A stretch of 12,855 nt of DNA from Acidobacteriota bacterium (GCA_947478985.1 CANJYC010000029.1:1-12855), one strand, 5' to 3'; positions 1 to 8,913 are shown, counted from the stretch's first letter. Notes: generated from the sequence alone by a model not told the origin. Program-made: numbers and translations.

Positions 1-3000
1 AGCGCGTGGACGACGACGCTTCAGTACGTGCGGGCGCACCGTGGCGAGTTCACCTACGAGGATCACGGCACACCGTGGAGCACGGTGGCACGGAACCTGG
101 ACGTCATCGTCGGGCGGCCCACGTCCGAGTACCGGGGGCAGGCGAGCTTCTCGAGCGGCACCATCAAGATTCAGGCCTACGAGCCGATGCGCGCCGACAT
201 GAACACGACGTTCCGGATCGTCGACGGCAAGATCCTCCTCAATCGGATCAACCTGCGCACCGATGGTGCCGAGTCGGTGCTGAGCGGCGAGGTAGACGCC
301 GCGCGCTGGCCCGAGCAGATCTACCAGGTGAAGTCAGCAATCGACTTCCCGACGATGCGCGGGATCTTCTTCGCGCACGACACGTTCTCGCTCTACGGCA
401 CGGGCGCATTTCAAGGAACGTTCCACCTGTTCAAGGAGACCGTCAACGGCAAGTCGCGGACGGGGCGCGAGCTGAAGGGGACATTTGTCAGTCCCCTTGC
501 GGGCGTCAACGACTACCGCTTCGCCGACCTGCGCGGCAATGTGCGCTGGGTGCCCGAGAAGATGGAGGTGTCGAATGCCTCGGCGGGCTTCTACGGCGGC
601 ACCACGCACTTCGAATATCTGATGGCACCGCTCGGTGTGCCGGACGTGCCGTTCCATCACCGCTTCACGACCCGCTACGAGAACGTCGACCTGACCACGT
701 TTACCAACTTTCTCGAGGTCCAGGGCATCCGGCTCGCGGGGCGTCTCTCGGGGCAGAACCTGCTCGACTGGCCGTCGGGTCGCTGGGCGGATCGCGTCGG
801 CGGTGGCGAGGTGCATGCCGCGGCACCGGCCGGCGTCGAGCTCATGACACGGGCCCTGCCGCTCGCGCGGATCGAGGCGGCGGCGCAGCGGGGGCGGCCG
901 CTCGGCCCGTTCAGCAACAACACGCCGCTCGAGCCCGTGCCGATCGGCGGGGCGATCACCTATTCCCTCAGGCCGGGATGGATCGATCTCGCGAAGAGCA
1001 CCATCGCAACCGCGGACACCTATGTCGAGTTCGAGGGGCGCACGGCGTATGGCGAGGAGTCACAACTGCCGTTTCACGTGTCGAGCGCCGACTGGCAGGA
1101 AAGCGATCGCGAGTTTGCCGGAGTGCTGACCGCGTTCGGCAGCCACACCAACGCCATTCCTGTCGGCGGCTATGGCAGCTTTGACGGTGAGATGGTCAAG
1201 ACCTTCCGCCGGCCGCACATTGCGGGAACATTCGCGGTCGAACGGATGTATGCCTTCGATGTCGACTGGGGGGCGGCGACCGGCGCCGCGATCATCGAGA
1301 ACAGCTATGCGGATGTCACCAATGTCGTGGTGTCGTCCGGGAACTCTCTGATTCGCGCGGACGGGCGCTTCTCACTCGGCTACCCCCGGCGTGACGGCGG
1401 CGAGGAGATCAATGCCCGCGTGATTCTGACGCAGCGGCCACTGGCCGATCTCCGGCATGCCTTTGCGCTCGATGACTACGACGTCGACGGCACCTTCTCC
1501 GGCGAGTTCCACGTCTACGGGAACTACGAACGTCCCTATGGTTTCGGGCGCATGGCCATCATGAACGGCGTGTCGTACGGCGAGCCATTCGAGGCCGCCA
1601 CCGCCAACGTCCGGCTCGAGGGGGGTGGTGTCCGCCTCGACGGCATCGAGGCCCAGAAGTCCGGCGGACGGGGCAGTGGCGCAGCCTTTGTTGACTGGTC
1701 CTCGGCCACCTACTCCTTCAACTTCGACGCACATGGCATCCCGGTCGAGGATCTGGCCATGGTCCATAGCGGAGGGCTGCCACTGTCGGGCGTCCTTGAC
1801 TTCACGGCCGGTGGCAGCGGCCTCTTTGAACTGCCGCGCTACGACGTGCGCCTCACGGTTCGTGACTTCTTCCTCGCCGACGAAGGGATTGGCGAGGTGG
1901 TGGGGGATATCGGCATCAGCGGTGAGGTGATGACGCTCAAAGTCGAGGCGGCGTCCTCACGGCTCGCGGTGTCAGGCGCGGGCCGCATTGCGATGACGCC
2001 GGAGATGGATGCGGAGTTGTCCTTCAACGTCACCAACACATCGCTCGATCCGTACATCCGGGCGTTCGAGCCGAAGCTGTCGCCGTTCACGACGGCAGTG
2101 GCCAGCGGCCGCATCCGTGTTGTCGGTGAACTCGCCAACATCGATCAGCTTCTGGTCGACGCGACGGTCGACCGGCTCGACGTGAGCCTGTTCGACTATC
2201 GCCTCCACAACGCGACCCCGATCCGCATGGCGCTCGATCGCCACTCGGTGCGCGTGGCCGAACTGCGCCTCGTCGGCGAGGATACGCAGCTCGATGTCTC
2301 AGGCCTCGTCAACCTGCATGACTCGCGCATTGCCATGCGCGCCAATGGCGATGCCAACCTCGGCATTCTTCAGGGATTCGTTCCCAGCATCCGCAGTTCC
2401 GGCCGTGCCACGCTCGAGGCGGCCATTGAGGGACCCGTATGGACGCCGCAGGTGTCGGGCACGCTGCGCGTGCAGAACGGTCGCATCCGCCATTTCCAGA
2501 TGCCGAACGCGATCGAGAACATCTCCGGCCCCGTGCGGTTCGATTCGCGCGGTCTGTCGCTCGATGAGGTCACGGCGCAGATCGGGGGCGGGCGGGTCGT
2601 CTTCGGCGGCCGCATCGACATGGAGGCCTACCTGCCAGGGCGCATCGACGTGTCGATGACCGGCGAGAACATGCAGTTGCGCTTTCCCGAAGGGATGCGC
2701 TCCATCGTCGACGCGAACCTGACGCTGACCGGGCGCGTGGACGCAGCCACGCTCGGCGGCACCGTCACCGTCCGCAGCGCCGTGTACAACCGCCGCTTCG
2801 ACGCAGGGGGCGGCCTGTTTGGTCTCGGAGGGAACACCACGCCAACGGTGGCCGGAGGGTCGCTCGCCGAGACCCTGCCGCTCCGCTATGACCTGCAGAT
2901 CAACGCGCCATCAACCCTCCGCATCGAGAACAACGAGGCGCGGATCCAGGCGACGGCCGATCTGCAGATGCGCGGGACGTTCGACCGGCCGCTCCTGTTC

Positions 3001-3660
3001 GGTCGCGCCGAGATCGATCGGGGTGAAGTGACCTTCGAGGGACGCCGCTACGTCATCACGCGCGGGACCATCGACTTCAACAATCCCACGCGCATTGAGC
3101 CGTTCTTCGACATCGAGACGGAAACGCGGGTGCGCGTGCCTGACGACACGTACCGCATCAGCCTGCGGATGACGGGCACCTTCGACCGGTTGAACCCGGT
3201 GTTCACGGCGGACCCGCCGCTTCCGGAGGTCGAGATCCTGGCGCTGTTGTTTGGTGACGTCCGGCCGGGGCAGGATGTCGAGTTCCGCCAGTACAGCACC
3301 GGCGTCACCCCGCAGCAGCAGCTGCTGCAGGATCGGGCGACGCGGGCGCTGACCGGAGCGGTCTCGTCCGAGGTCGGGCGCGTCGTGGAACAGACGTTCG
3401 GCGTGGACACCTTTCAGCTCACCCCGTCGCTCATCGATCCGAATGCGCAGTCGTCGCGTCTCGATCCGGCCGCGCGCGTCACGATTGGCAAGCGGTTGTC
3501 CGACCGCATCTACCTGACGTATTCGCGCAGCCTCTCCTCGACGACCCGCGATCAGATCATCCTGCTGGAGTACGATCAGTCGGATCGCTTCTCGTGGATT
3601 CTCTCGCGCAACGAAGATCGCACCTACGCCCTCGATGTCCGGGTGCGGCACGCATTCTGA
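1..3660 (+). CDS. tamB: TamB-family translocation and assembly module protein (5' truncated by window edge)
   Basis: Partial gene: the frame is open from base 1 with no stop upstream of the first GTG (base 28), so the real start lies outside. About 1219 residues are visible, close to a whole E. coli TamB (about 1259), so the full protein is probably longer. The visible part is long, beta-rich, repetitive and nearly cysteine-free, as expected for the AsmA/TamB groove fold that spans the periplasm. The C-terminal TamB domain (DUF490, PF04357) covers roughly visible residues 920-1219. It shows the family patterns 'RGTIDFNNPTRIEPFFDI', 'DPPLPEVEILALLFGD' and a final stretch ending in RHAF. A typical TamB unit (GPVWTPQVSGTLRVQNGRI) lies near bases 2431-2490. 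TamB proteins are anchored in the inner membrane by an N-terminal helix, not visible here, and work with an Omp85 barrel in outer-membrane protein assembly or phospholipid transport. The next gene is such a barrel, with a 1-base stop/start overlap implying translational coupling. Confidence 0.92.
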   Translation, partial: SAWTTTLQYVRAHRGEFTYEDHGTPWSTVARNLDVIVGRPTSEYRGQASFSSGTIKIQAYEPMRADMNTTFRIVDGKILLNRINLRTDGAESVLSGEVDAARWPEQIYQVKSAIDFPTMRGIFFAHDTFSLYGTGAFQGTFHLFKETVNGKSRTGRELKGTFVSPLAGVNDYRFADLRGNVRWVPEKMEVSNASAGFYGGTTHFEYLMAPLGVPDVPFHHRFTTRYENVDLTTFTNFLEVQGIRLAGRLSGQNLLDWPSGRWADRVGGGEVHAAAPAGVELMTRALPLARIEAAAQRGRPLGPFSNNTPLEPVPIGGAITYSLRPGWIDLAKSTIATADTYVEFEGRTAYGEESQLPFHVSSADWQESDREFAGVLTAFGSHTNAIPVGGYGSFDGEMVKTFRRPHIAGTFAVERMYAFDVDWGAATGAAIIENSYADVTNVVVSSGNSLIRADGRFSLGYPRRDGGEEINARVILTQRPLADLRHAFALDDYDVDGTFSGEFHVYGNYERPYGFGRMAIMNGVSYGEPFEAATANVRLEGGGVRLDGIEAQKSGGRGSGAAFVDWSSATYSFNFDAHGIPVEDLAMVHSGGLPLSGVLDFTAGGSGLFELPRYDVRLTVRDFFLADEGIGEVVGDIGISGEVMTLKVEAASSRLAVSGAGRIAMTPEMDAELSFNVTNTSLDPYIRAFEPKLSPFTTAVASGRIRVVGELANIDQLLVDATVDRLDVSLFDYRLHNATPIRMALDRHSVRVAELRLVGEDTQLDVSGLVNLHDSRIAMRANGDANLGILQGFVPSIRSSGRATLEAAIEGPVWTPQVSGTLRVQNGRIRHFQMPNAIENISGPVRFDSRGLSLDEVTAQIGGGRVVFGGRIDMEAYLPGRIDVSMTGENMQLRFPEGMRSIVDANLTLTGRVDAATLGGTVTVRSAVYNRRFDAGGGLFGLGGNTTPTVAGGSLAETLPLRYDLQINAPSTLRIENNEARIQATADLQMRGTFDRPLLFGRAEIDRGEVTFEGRRYVITRGTIDFNNPTRIEPFFDIETETRVRVPDDTYRISLRMTGTFDRLNPVFTADPPLPEVEILALLFGDVRPGQDVEFRQYSTGVTPQQQLLQDRATRALTGAVSSEVGRVVEQTFGVDTFQLTPSLIDPNAQSSRLDPAARVTIGKRLSDRIYLTYSRSLSSTTRDQIILLEYDQSDRFSWILSRNEDRTYALDVRVRHAF

Positions 3661-6560
3661 TGCGACCGCTGACACGCGTACTCCTGGCGGCCTGCTGTCT
3701 GCTGTCGACTGACGTCGCGCGGGCGCAGGGCGGGCCCGAGCGCATCGTGGACGTGCGGATCGAACAGGAGGGGCAGCCGGTCACGGAACCGCTGATTGCG
3801 GATCTCGTCGAGACCCGTGCGGGCCAGCCCCTGTCGATGCGCGGTGTGCGCGAGGCGGTCGGCCATCTGATGAGCCTGAATCGCTTCGAGGACGTCCAGG
3901 TATTCTCGGTCGTCGTGGCCGGCGGCGTGCAGCTGCGCTACGTGCTGTTCCCCTCACATCGCGTCGACCGCGTCGAGTTCCGTGGCACGCTCGGCCTCAG
4001 CGTCCGGGAGCTTCGTGGTGCGGTCGCCGAGCGCTTCGGCACGGCGCCGCCTGCGGCCCGTGCCACCGAGGTGGCTGAGGCGCTGCTCGCGCGCTATCGT
4101 GACCGAGGCTTCCAGCACGCCACCGTCGTGCCCCGGCTCGAGGAAACTCACAATCCCGATCGCGCGTCACTCGTGCTCGATGTGGCCGCCGGGTCGCGCG
4201 CGGCGATTTCCAGGGTCGACATCGCGCAGGCGGACGGAGTCGAGCCATCGACCGGCATCACGCCGCCCGCCATCCGCGCCGGGCAACTCTACGATGCCGA
4301 GGCGATCACCCAAGAGCTGCAACGCTACGAGGGCAACCTGCGCGAACGCGGGTACTACGAGGCCCGCGTCACGCACTCGGTTGAATTCGGCGACGGTGGC
4401 GGTGCGCTGGTCACCATCGCGGTGGATCGGGGCCCCATGGTCTCCGTGGCCTTTACCGGAGACCCGCTATCGGCCGGCGATCGCGATCGCCTGGTGCCGG
4501 TGCGCGCCGAAGGGTCCGCCGACGAGGATCTGCTCGAAGATGCGACCCGAGCCATCCAGAATGACCTTTCCGCCCGCGGGTACCGGGACGCGCGCGCCGT
4601 GTACACGCGCGAGGCGCGGGAGGGCACGCTGACCGTGACGTTCAACGTCACGCGGGGGCGACGGTATGTCGTCTCCAGCGTCGAGATCGAAGGACACACG
4701 GCCATTGCCACGGACGAACTGCGACCGCTGCTGTCGCTCAAGGCGGATGAGCCGTTCGTGCAGGCTGCGCTCGATCGCGGCGTGGCGTCGATGCGGAATC
4801 TCTACCGGTTGCGGGGCTTCACCCGCGTCGTCGTCCTGCCCACCGTCGTCGGGCTCCCGCCGACCGCTGGCGCCGAACCCGCCGATGTTCGACCGACCAA
4901 TGTGCGGATCGCCATCACCGAGGGGCCGCGCACGCTCATTGGTGCCATCTCGTTCGAGGGCGGCACGGGGCTCGCCGAGCCGGCACTGCGCGCGCTCCTG
5001 AGAGCGGCGGCTGGCCGCCCGTTCTCCGAGGCCGAAATTGCAGCGGACCGCGATCGGATTGATCTCGAGTACCGCAACCGCGGGTTCGACAGTGTCGTCG
5101 TATCACCGAAGGTGACGCTGGCCGAGAACGACACGCGCGCCGATGTGGTGTTTGCGATTGCCCCAGGTGCGCAGGCGATCGTGGATCACGTGATCATCGC
5201 CGGCAATGTCCGGACGAGGACCGAGACCATCGAGCGAGAGCTGCTGCTGCATCCGGGCGAGCCCCTCGGGTACTCGGCCCGGCTCGAGAGCCAGCAGCGG
5301 CTCGCCGCGCTCGGGTTGTTCCGCCGCGTCCGGATCGAGGAGTTGCCGCACCCCGGCGAGTCGCGGCGCGACCTCCTGGTCCAGGTCGAGGAGTCCCCGC
5401 CGACGACGCTCGGCTACGGCGGGGGTGTTGAGGCGGGGACACGGCTCAGGAGTGACGCCAACGGCCTTGCTGTCGAACGCTTTGAAGCCGTGCCGCGCGG
5501 CTTCTTTGAGGTCGGTCGGCGCAACATGTTCGGCAAGAATCGCTCGGTCAACCTGTTCACGCGCGTCAGCCTGCGGGCCCGGGATGCGCTGACGCCGAGT
5601 GCGGCGGGACAGCCGCCGCAACCGACCGGCCAGAACGACTACGGCTTCAACGAGTACCGCGCGGTCGGCACCTACCGCGAGCCGCGCATCCTCGGGACGG
5701 GCGCGGATCTCCTGGTGACCGGCGTCCTCGAGCAGGCGGTCCGATCGAGCTTCAATTTCGTCCGGCGCCAGGTGCGCAGTGAACTCGGTGTCCGCCTGTC
5801 GCCGAAATACAGCGCGGCCGGGTTCTATTCCATCGAGCGCACAGAACTCTTCGACGAGAAATTCACCGCCAGCGCCGATCCGCTGCTCATCGACCGGCTC
5901 TTCCCCCAGGTGCGGCTGGCGAAGGTCTCCGGCTCGCTGCTGCGTGACACGCGCAACGACGTGGCCGACGCCCAGCGGGGATCGCTCCTGGTGGCCACGA
6001 GCGACATGGCCGTGCGCAGTCTCGGTTCCCAGGTCGGGTTCATCAAGACCTACCTCCAGGCCTTCACCTACCGGCGTCTGCCGGGTGAACGGCGCAGCGT
6101 CGTCGCCCTCGGTGCGCGCCTGGGTGCCGCGCACGGCTTCGCGCGAATGGTGGACGGAGGGACGGTGCAGGACCTGCCGGCCAGCGAGCGCTTCTTCGCC
6201 GGCGGCGATACGACCGTCCGTGGGTTCTCGCTGGATCGTCTCGGCGCGGCGGATACGATCACCACGTCGGGTTTCCCGACCGGCGGCAACGGGCTGATCA
6301 TTCTCAACGCCGAGTGGCGCGTCGCCGTTGTCCGCGCCTTCGACGCCGTGACGTTCGTCGATGCAGGCAATGTGTTCCAGTATGTCGGTGATCTGAATCT
6401 GGGCGCCCTGCGCCCTGCGGTGGGATTCGGCGTTCACTACCGGTCACCGGTGGGCCCGATCCGCGTCGAGCTCGGCTTCAACGTCCATCCCCGCGAACTC
6501 GTGCCCGGTCACCGCGAGAAGGGGAGCGTCCTGAACATCTCACTCGGGAGGGCCTTCTAG
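3660..6560 (+). CDS. BamA/TamA-type Omp85 outer-membrane assembly protein with seven POTRA-like repeats
   Basis: 966-residue outer-membrane barrel of the Omp85 family. I chose the ATG at 3660: it overlaps the tamB stop (TGATG) and opens a clear signal peptide (residues 1-23, cleavage after ARA-Q). The frame extends upstream to 3594, but that would bury the signal peptide. Seven beta-alpha-alpha-beta units resembling POTRA domains can be laid out at about 28-98, 101-178, 183-258, 260-333, 336-422, 426-503 and 506-580. Most carry the hallmark RxRGY/F ('RDRGF', 'RERGYYEA', 'SARGYRDA', 'RNRGFDSV'). The barrel (about 583-966) has the DTRND strand motif (762-766), the L6-loop VRGF motif (853-856, inside GGDTTVRGF), FVDAGNVF (899-906), a conserved last region (RSPVGPIRVELGF) and a C-terminal phenylalanine as beta-signal. 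BamA has five POTRAs and TamA three, so the count is high. Whether this is the cell's main BamA or a TamB-dedicated barrel cannot be decided here; the tamB neighbour favours a TAM-like role. Confidence 0.93.
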   Translation: MRPLTRVLLAACCLLSTDVARAQGGPERIVDVRIEQEGQPVTEPLIADLVETRAGQPLSMRGVREAVGHLMSLNRFEDVQVFSVVVAGGVQLRYVLFPSHRVDRVEFRGTLGLSVRELRGAVAERFGTAPPAARATEVAEALLARYRDRGFQHATVVPRLEETHNPDRASLVLDVAAGSRAAISRVDIAQADGVEPSTGITPPAIRAGQLYDAEAITQELQRYEGNLRERGYYEARVTHSVEFGDGGGALVTIAVDRGPMVSVAFTGDPLSAGDRDRLVPVRAEGSADEDLLEDATRAIQNDLSARGYRDARAVYTREAREGTLTVTFNVTRGRRYVVSSVEIEGHTAIATDELRPLLSLKADEPFVQAALDRGVASMRNLYRLRGFTRVVVLPTVVGLPPTAGAEPADVRPTNVRIAITEGPRTLIGAISFEGGTGLAEPALRALLRAAAGRPFSEAEIAADRDRIDLEYRNRGFDSVVVSPKVTLAENDTRADVVFAIAPGAQAIVDHVIIAGNVRTRTETIERELLLHPGEPLGYSARLESQQRLAALGLFRRVRIEELPHPGESRRDLLVQVEESPPTTLGYGGGVEAGTRLRSDANGLAVERFEAVPRGFFEVGRRNMFGKNRSVNLFTRVSLRARDALTPSAAGQPPQPTGQNDYGFNEYRAVGTYREPRILGTGADLLVTGVLEQAVRSSFNFVRRQVRSELGVRLSPKYSAAGFYSIERTELFDEKFTASADPLLIDRLFPQVRLAKVSGSLLRDTRNDVADAQRGSLLVATSDMAVRSLGSQVGFIKTYLQAFTYRRLPGERRSVVALGARLGAAHGFARMVDGGTVQDLPASERFFAGGDTTVRGFSLDRLGAADTITTSGFPTGGNGLIILNAEWRVAVVRAFDAVTFVDAGNVFQYVGDLNLGALRPAVGFGVHYRSPVGPIRVELGFNVHPRELVPGHREKGSVLNISLGRAF

Positions 6561-7205
6561 ATGCCGTGCTGGCGAACCCGGGTCGTGGTACGCAGTGCGC
6601 TCTGTGTGGCGTGCCTGGTATGGTGGTCGCCGCTTGGGGCCCAGCAGCTGCTCGAACGCGTCGTGGCGCGGGTCAACGGCATTCCGATCACGTTGAGCGA
6701 TGTGAACGCGGCGATGGCACTCGGGCTGGTGGACGTCCCCTCAGGTGGTGACCCGGTACCGGCGGCGACTGCGCAGCTGGTCGATCGGCAGCTGATGCTC
6801 GCTGAGGTGGCGCGGTTTGCACCACCGGAGCCGGACAGCGCAGCCATCGATGCCGAGGTCGGCCGTCGGAAAGCCAGGATCGGCACGCGGTGGAACGAGG
6901 TGACGACAGCCACCGGTCTCGACGAGGAACGACTGCGTGAGATTGCGCGTGAGGTGCTCCTGATCCAGTCGTATCTGGACGACCGCTTCGGGCTGGCCCA
7001 GCAGGTGGGCGACGCGGAGGTGGAGCGCTACTACAGCACCCACGCCGCGGAGTTCACGCGCAACGGGACGCTGATGCCATTTGAAGAGGCGGAACCGGTC
7101 GCCCGGACCCGCGCCGCTGCGCAGCGCCGGTCAGCTACCATCGCGCAGTGGCTCCATGACCTGTATGCGCGCGCAGAAGTGGTCTTCCCGCCGAAGCGAT
7201 CCTGA
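6561..7205 (+). CDS. Exported SurA-like periplasmic chaperone, no parvulin domain
   Basis: 214-residue exported protein. The ATG follows the TAG stop of the barrel gene with no gap, so translation is probably coupled. Residues 1-27 form a signal peptide (basic start, hydrophobic core, cleavage near LGA-Q). The mature start ('LERVVARVNGIPITLSDV', residues 30-47) matches the opening of SurA/PpiD/PrsA-type foldases, and the helical part to about residue 150 ('DAEVERYYSTHAAEF') fits the SurA N-terminal chaperone domain. In SurA and PrsA a parvulin peptidyl-prolyl isomerase domain follows that point. Here the chain goes straight to a short C-terminal piece ('LMPFEEAEPVARTRAA...WLHDLYARAEVVF') that resembles the helix after the last parvulin domain. 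The length is half of E. coli SurA (428). The protein is therefore probably a chaperone without isomerase activity that hands barrel substrates to the neighbouring Omp85 protein. Family assignment is good; the role is inferred. Confidence 0.82.
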   Translation: MPCWRTRVVVRSALCVACLVWWSPLGAQQLLERVVARVNGIPITLSDVNAAMALGLVDVPSGGDPVPAATAQLVDRQLMLAEVARFAPPEPDSAAIDAEVGRRKARIGTRWNEVTTATGLDEERLREIAREVLLIQSYLDDRFGLAQQVGDAEVERYYSTHAAEFTRNGTLMPFEEAEPVARTRAAAQRRSATIAQWLHDLYARAEVVFPPKRS

Positions 7206-7216
7206 GCGCAGAACGG

Positions 7217-8806
7217 CTACCGGCGCACGAATCGATTGAAGGCGATCGAGGCTTCCGGTATCCGCAGCGCGAAGGTCACAGCGAAGAAGAGCAGCCCGTA
7301 GGGCCCGATGATGAGCACCGCGGCCAGCGCGGGCGGCAGCACGGGGATCGCGAGCTTCACGGCCCAGGCCCCTGCGGCGCCGGCCGCCGCCGCCGTCCAG
7401 AGCTTCGCAACGTACGAGGCCGGCAGGCCGGTCTTCCCGATGCGCGCGTTCATCGTCTGTCGCAGCAGCAGCATTTCCACCCATCCGGCGATGCCCGCCG
7501 ACGACGTCAGGCCGGCGGCGCCCCAGGACTGGTCGATGCCCAGCAGCCGGGGCAATGGGATCGCGAAGAGATAGCCGAGCACGGTGGTCAGCGTCACGCG
7601 GATGACGGCGAATCGCAGCGGGGTCCGCGTGTCGCGCAGCGCGTAGTAGGTGGACGAATAGAGCCGGCCGAGCGTCGAGGCCAGCAGGCCGACCGACGAC
7701 CCCGCGAGAATCCCCCAGACATAGACGGCGTCCGCGTGCTCAAAGCGTCCGGACTGCAGCAACGCGGCCACGAGCACGTCGCCGAGCGCGAGGAACGCCA
7801 TCGCGGACGGAACGACGAAGAACGCGATGCGACGTAGGCCGTCATCGAGGCGGTGCCTGAGCCGCTCGCGACCCTCGGCGTCCTCATGTGCGGCGCCGGA
7901 CATCGAGGGCAGCTCCGCCGCCGCAATCGACATCCCGAAGAGGCTGACGGGAAGCGTGTAGAGCAGCTGCGCGTTGGCGATGCCGGTCACCGCGCCGGTC
8001 GGCAGCAGGCTCGCGAGCAGCGCGTCGATGTAGGCGCTGACCTGGACGACGCCGCGGCTGATGAACACGGGAATGAAATTGCGTGCGACCGTCCTGACGT
8101 GCGCTGACGCCAGGTCGAGCGCGAAGCGCATGTCGGGAGCCAGGCGCAGGACCGCCGGCACCTGGACCATGAACTGGACGAAGCTGCCCGCGACCGACCC
8201 CCAGGCGAGCAGCATCGCGAGGCGCGGGAGCGACGACCCGGCCCCGAAGGCGACCAGCGTCCCGATCATCGCCGCATTCCACATCACCGGTGCCGTGTAG
8301 GAGAGAAGAAACCGGTGGTGGCTGTTCAGGACGCCAAGACACCACGCGGACAACACGAGCAGGCCGGCGCCCGGAAACAGAATCCGGACGAGCTGAACGG
8401 TCAGCGTGCGTTTGTCGCCAGAAAAACCCGGCGCGATGGCGGCAATCAGCACGGGTGTCACGAGGATGCCGACGATGACCAGGACGGCGACGACGAGCGC
8501 AAGGAGCGCGCCGACGGCCCCGGCCACACGGTCGGCCTCCTTGCGCTCGCCGCGCGCCACGAGTGACGCGTACACGGGAATGAACGAAGCTGACAGGGCC
8601 CCTTCGCCGAACAGGTTCTGGAGGAAGTTGGGAATGCGAAACGCCGCGTTGAACGCGTCAGCGGCGTCCGACCGGAGGCCAAAGTAGTGCGCGAAGACCT
8701 GGAGCCTGACCAGCCCCGCCAGGCGGCTGAGGAGGATTCCGGTAGCGACAAAGACCGCGCCGCGCGTGGAGCGTGCCCGGGACTTGTCGGTTGACGCTGG
8801 GGCCAT
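7217..8806 (-). CDS. murJ: Lipid II flippase MurJ (MviN family)
   Basis: 529-residue integral membrane protein with about 14 hydrophobic segments. It belongs to the MOP exporter superfamily (MviN/MurJ), which moves lipid II across the inner membrane for peptidoglycan synthesis. The N-terminal signature is clear: 'GILLSRLAGLVR' followed by 'ADAFNAAFRIPNFLQNLFGE' and 'GALSASFIPVY'. The mid-protein half-repeat ('VSAYIDALLASLLPTGAVTG', then 'LLYTLPVSLFGMSIAAAELP') is also typical. Counted from the ATG, Arg28 and Arg34 correspond to E. coli Arg18 and Arg24, and Asp50 to Asp39. The positions matching E. coli Arg52 and, by my alignment, Arg270 are not arginine. Two starts are adjacent: GTG at 8809 and ATG at 8806. 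A GAGG (complement of 8813-8816) lies 6 bases before the ATG but only 3 before the GTG, so I prefer the ATG. The gene converges on the SurA-like gene with an 11-base gap and diverges from the ankyrin gene. Confidence 0.95.
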   Translation of the reverse strand: MAPASTDKSRARSTRGAVFVATGILLSRLAGLVRLQVFAHYFGLRSDAADAFNAAFRIPNFLQNLFGEGALSASFIPVYASLVARGERKEADRVAGAVGALLALVVAVLVIVGILVTPVLIAAIAPGFSGDKRTLTVQLVRILFPGAGLLVLSAWCLGVLNSHHRFLLSYTAPVMWNAAMIGTLVAFGAGSSLPRLAMLLAWGSVAGSFVQFMVQVPAVLRLAPDMRFALDLASAHVRTVARNFIPVFISRGVVQVSAYIDALLASLLPTGAVTGIANAQLLYTLPVSLFGMSIAAAELPSMSGAAHEDAEGRERLRHRLDDGLRRIAFFVVPSAMAFLALGDVLVAALLQSGRFEHADAVYVWGILAGSSVGLLASTLGRLYSSTYYALRDTRTPLRFAVIRVTLTTVLGYLFAIPLPRLLGIDQSWGAAGLTSSAGIAGWVEMLLLRQTMNARIGKTGLPASYVAKLWTAAAAGAAGAWAVKLAIPVLPPALAAVLIIGPYGLLFFAVTFALRIPEASIAFNRFVRR

Positions 8807-8812
8807 CACGCG

Positions 8813-8816
8813 CCTC
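8813..8816 (-). promoter_or_regulatory. Ribosome binding site of murJ
   Basis: A GAGG on the minus strand lies 6 bases upstream of the ATG at 8806 and 3 bases upstream of the GTG at 8809. The spacing favours the ATG as the start of murJ. Confidence 0.5.
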
Positions 8817-8884
8817 AGCGTACCATGGCGGGCCTGAACGACCGGTCAGATGATGGCGCGCCGTGGTCGATGTGCGGCGTCGCC

Positions 8885-8913
8885 TTGTATCTCCCCGGGG
8901 CTTCTGTGACAAT
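8885..8913 (+). promoter_or_regulatory. Possible promoter for the ankyrin/glycan gene run
   Basis: Within the 130-base region between divergent murJ and the ankyrin gene, TTGTAT (8885-8890) and GACAAT (8908-8913) lie 17 bases apart. A TGT directly before the second box resembles an extended -10. The -35 match is poor (3 of 6) and the -10 match moderate (4 of 6). The placement, 27 bases before the ATG at 8940, is what supports the call. GC-rich phyla often use other promoter sequences, so this is tentative. Confidence 0.2.

Noticed and set aside
6..1184. A 392-codon open frame on the + strand overlapping the start of the window
   Set aside because: It lies inside tamB in another frame and its product is Arg/Gly/His-rich low-complexity, as expected of a shadow frame in GC-rich DNA. 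tamB's frame has clear domain matches.
2911..3675. A 254-codon open frame on the - strand opposite the TamB C-terminal domain
   Set aside because: Shadow of tamB; no recognisable features and an Arg/Asp-rich composition typical of antisense frames here.
5103..6437. A 444-codon open frame on the - strand
   Set aside because: It is antisense to the barrel domain, which carries strong Omp85 motifs. The antisense product has no recognisable domain, signal or membrane segment and is Arg/Glu/His-rich.
7190..7260. A bidirectional terminator between the convergent SurA-like and murJ genes
   Set aside because: GAAGC and GCTTC copies are present but about 50 bases apart with no T-tract and no compact stem, so I cannot support a terminator.
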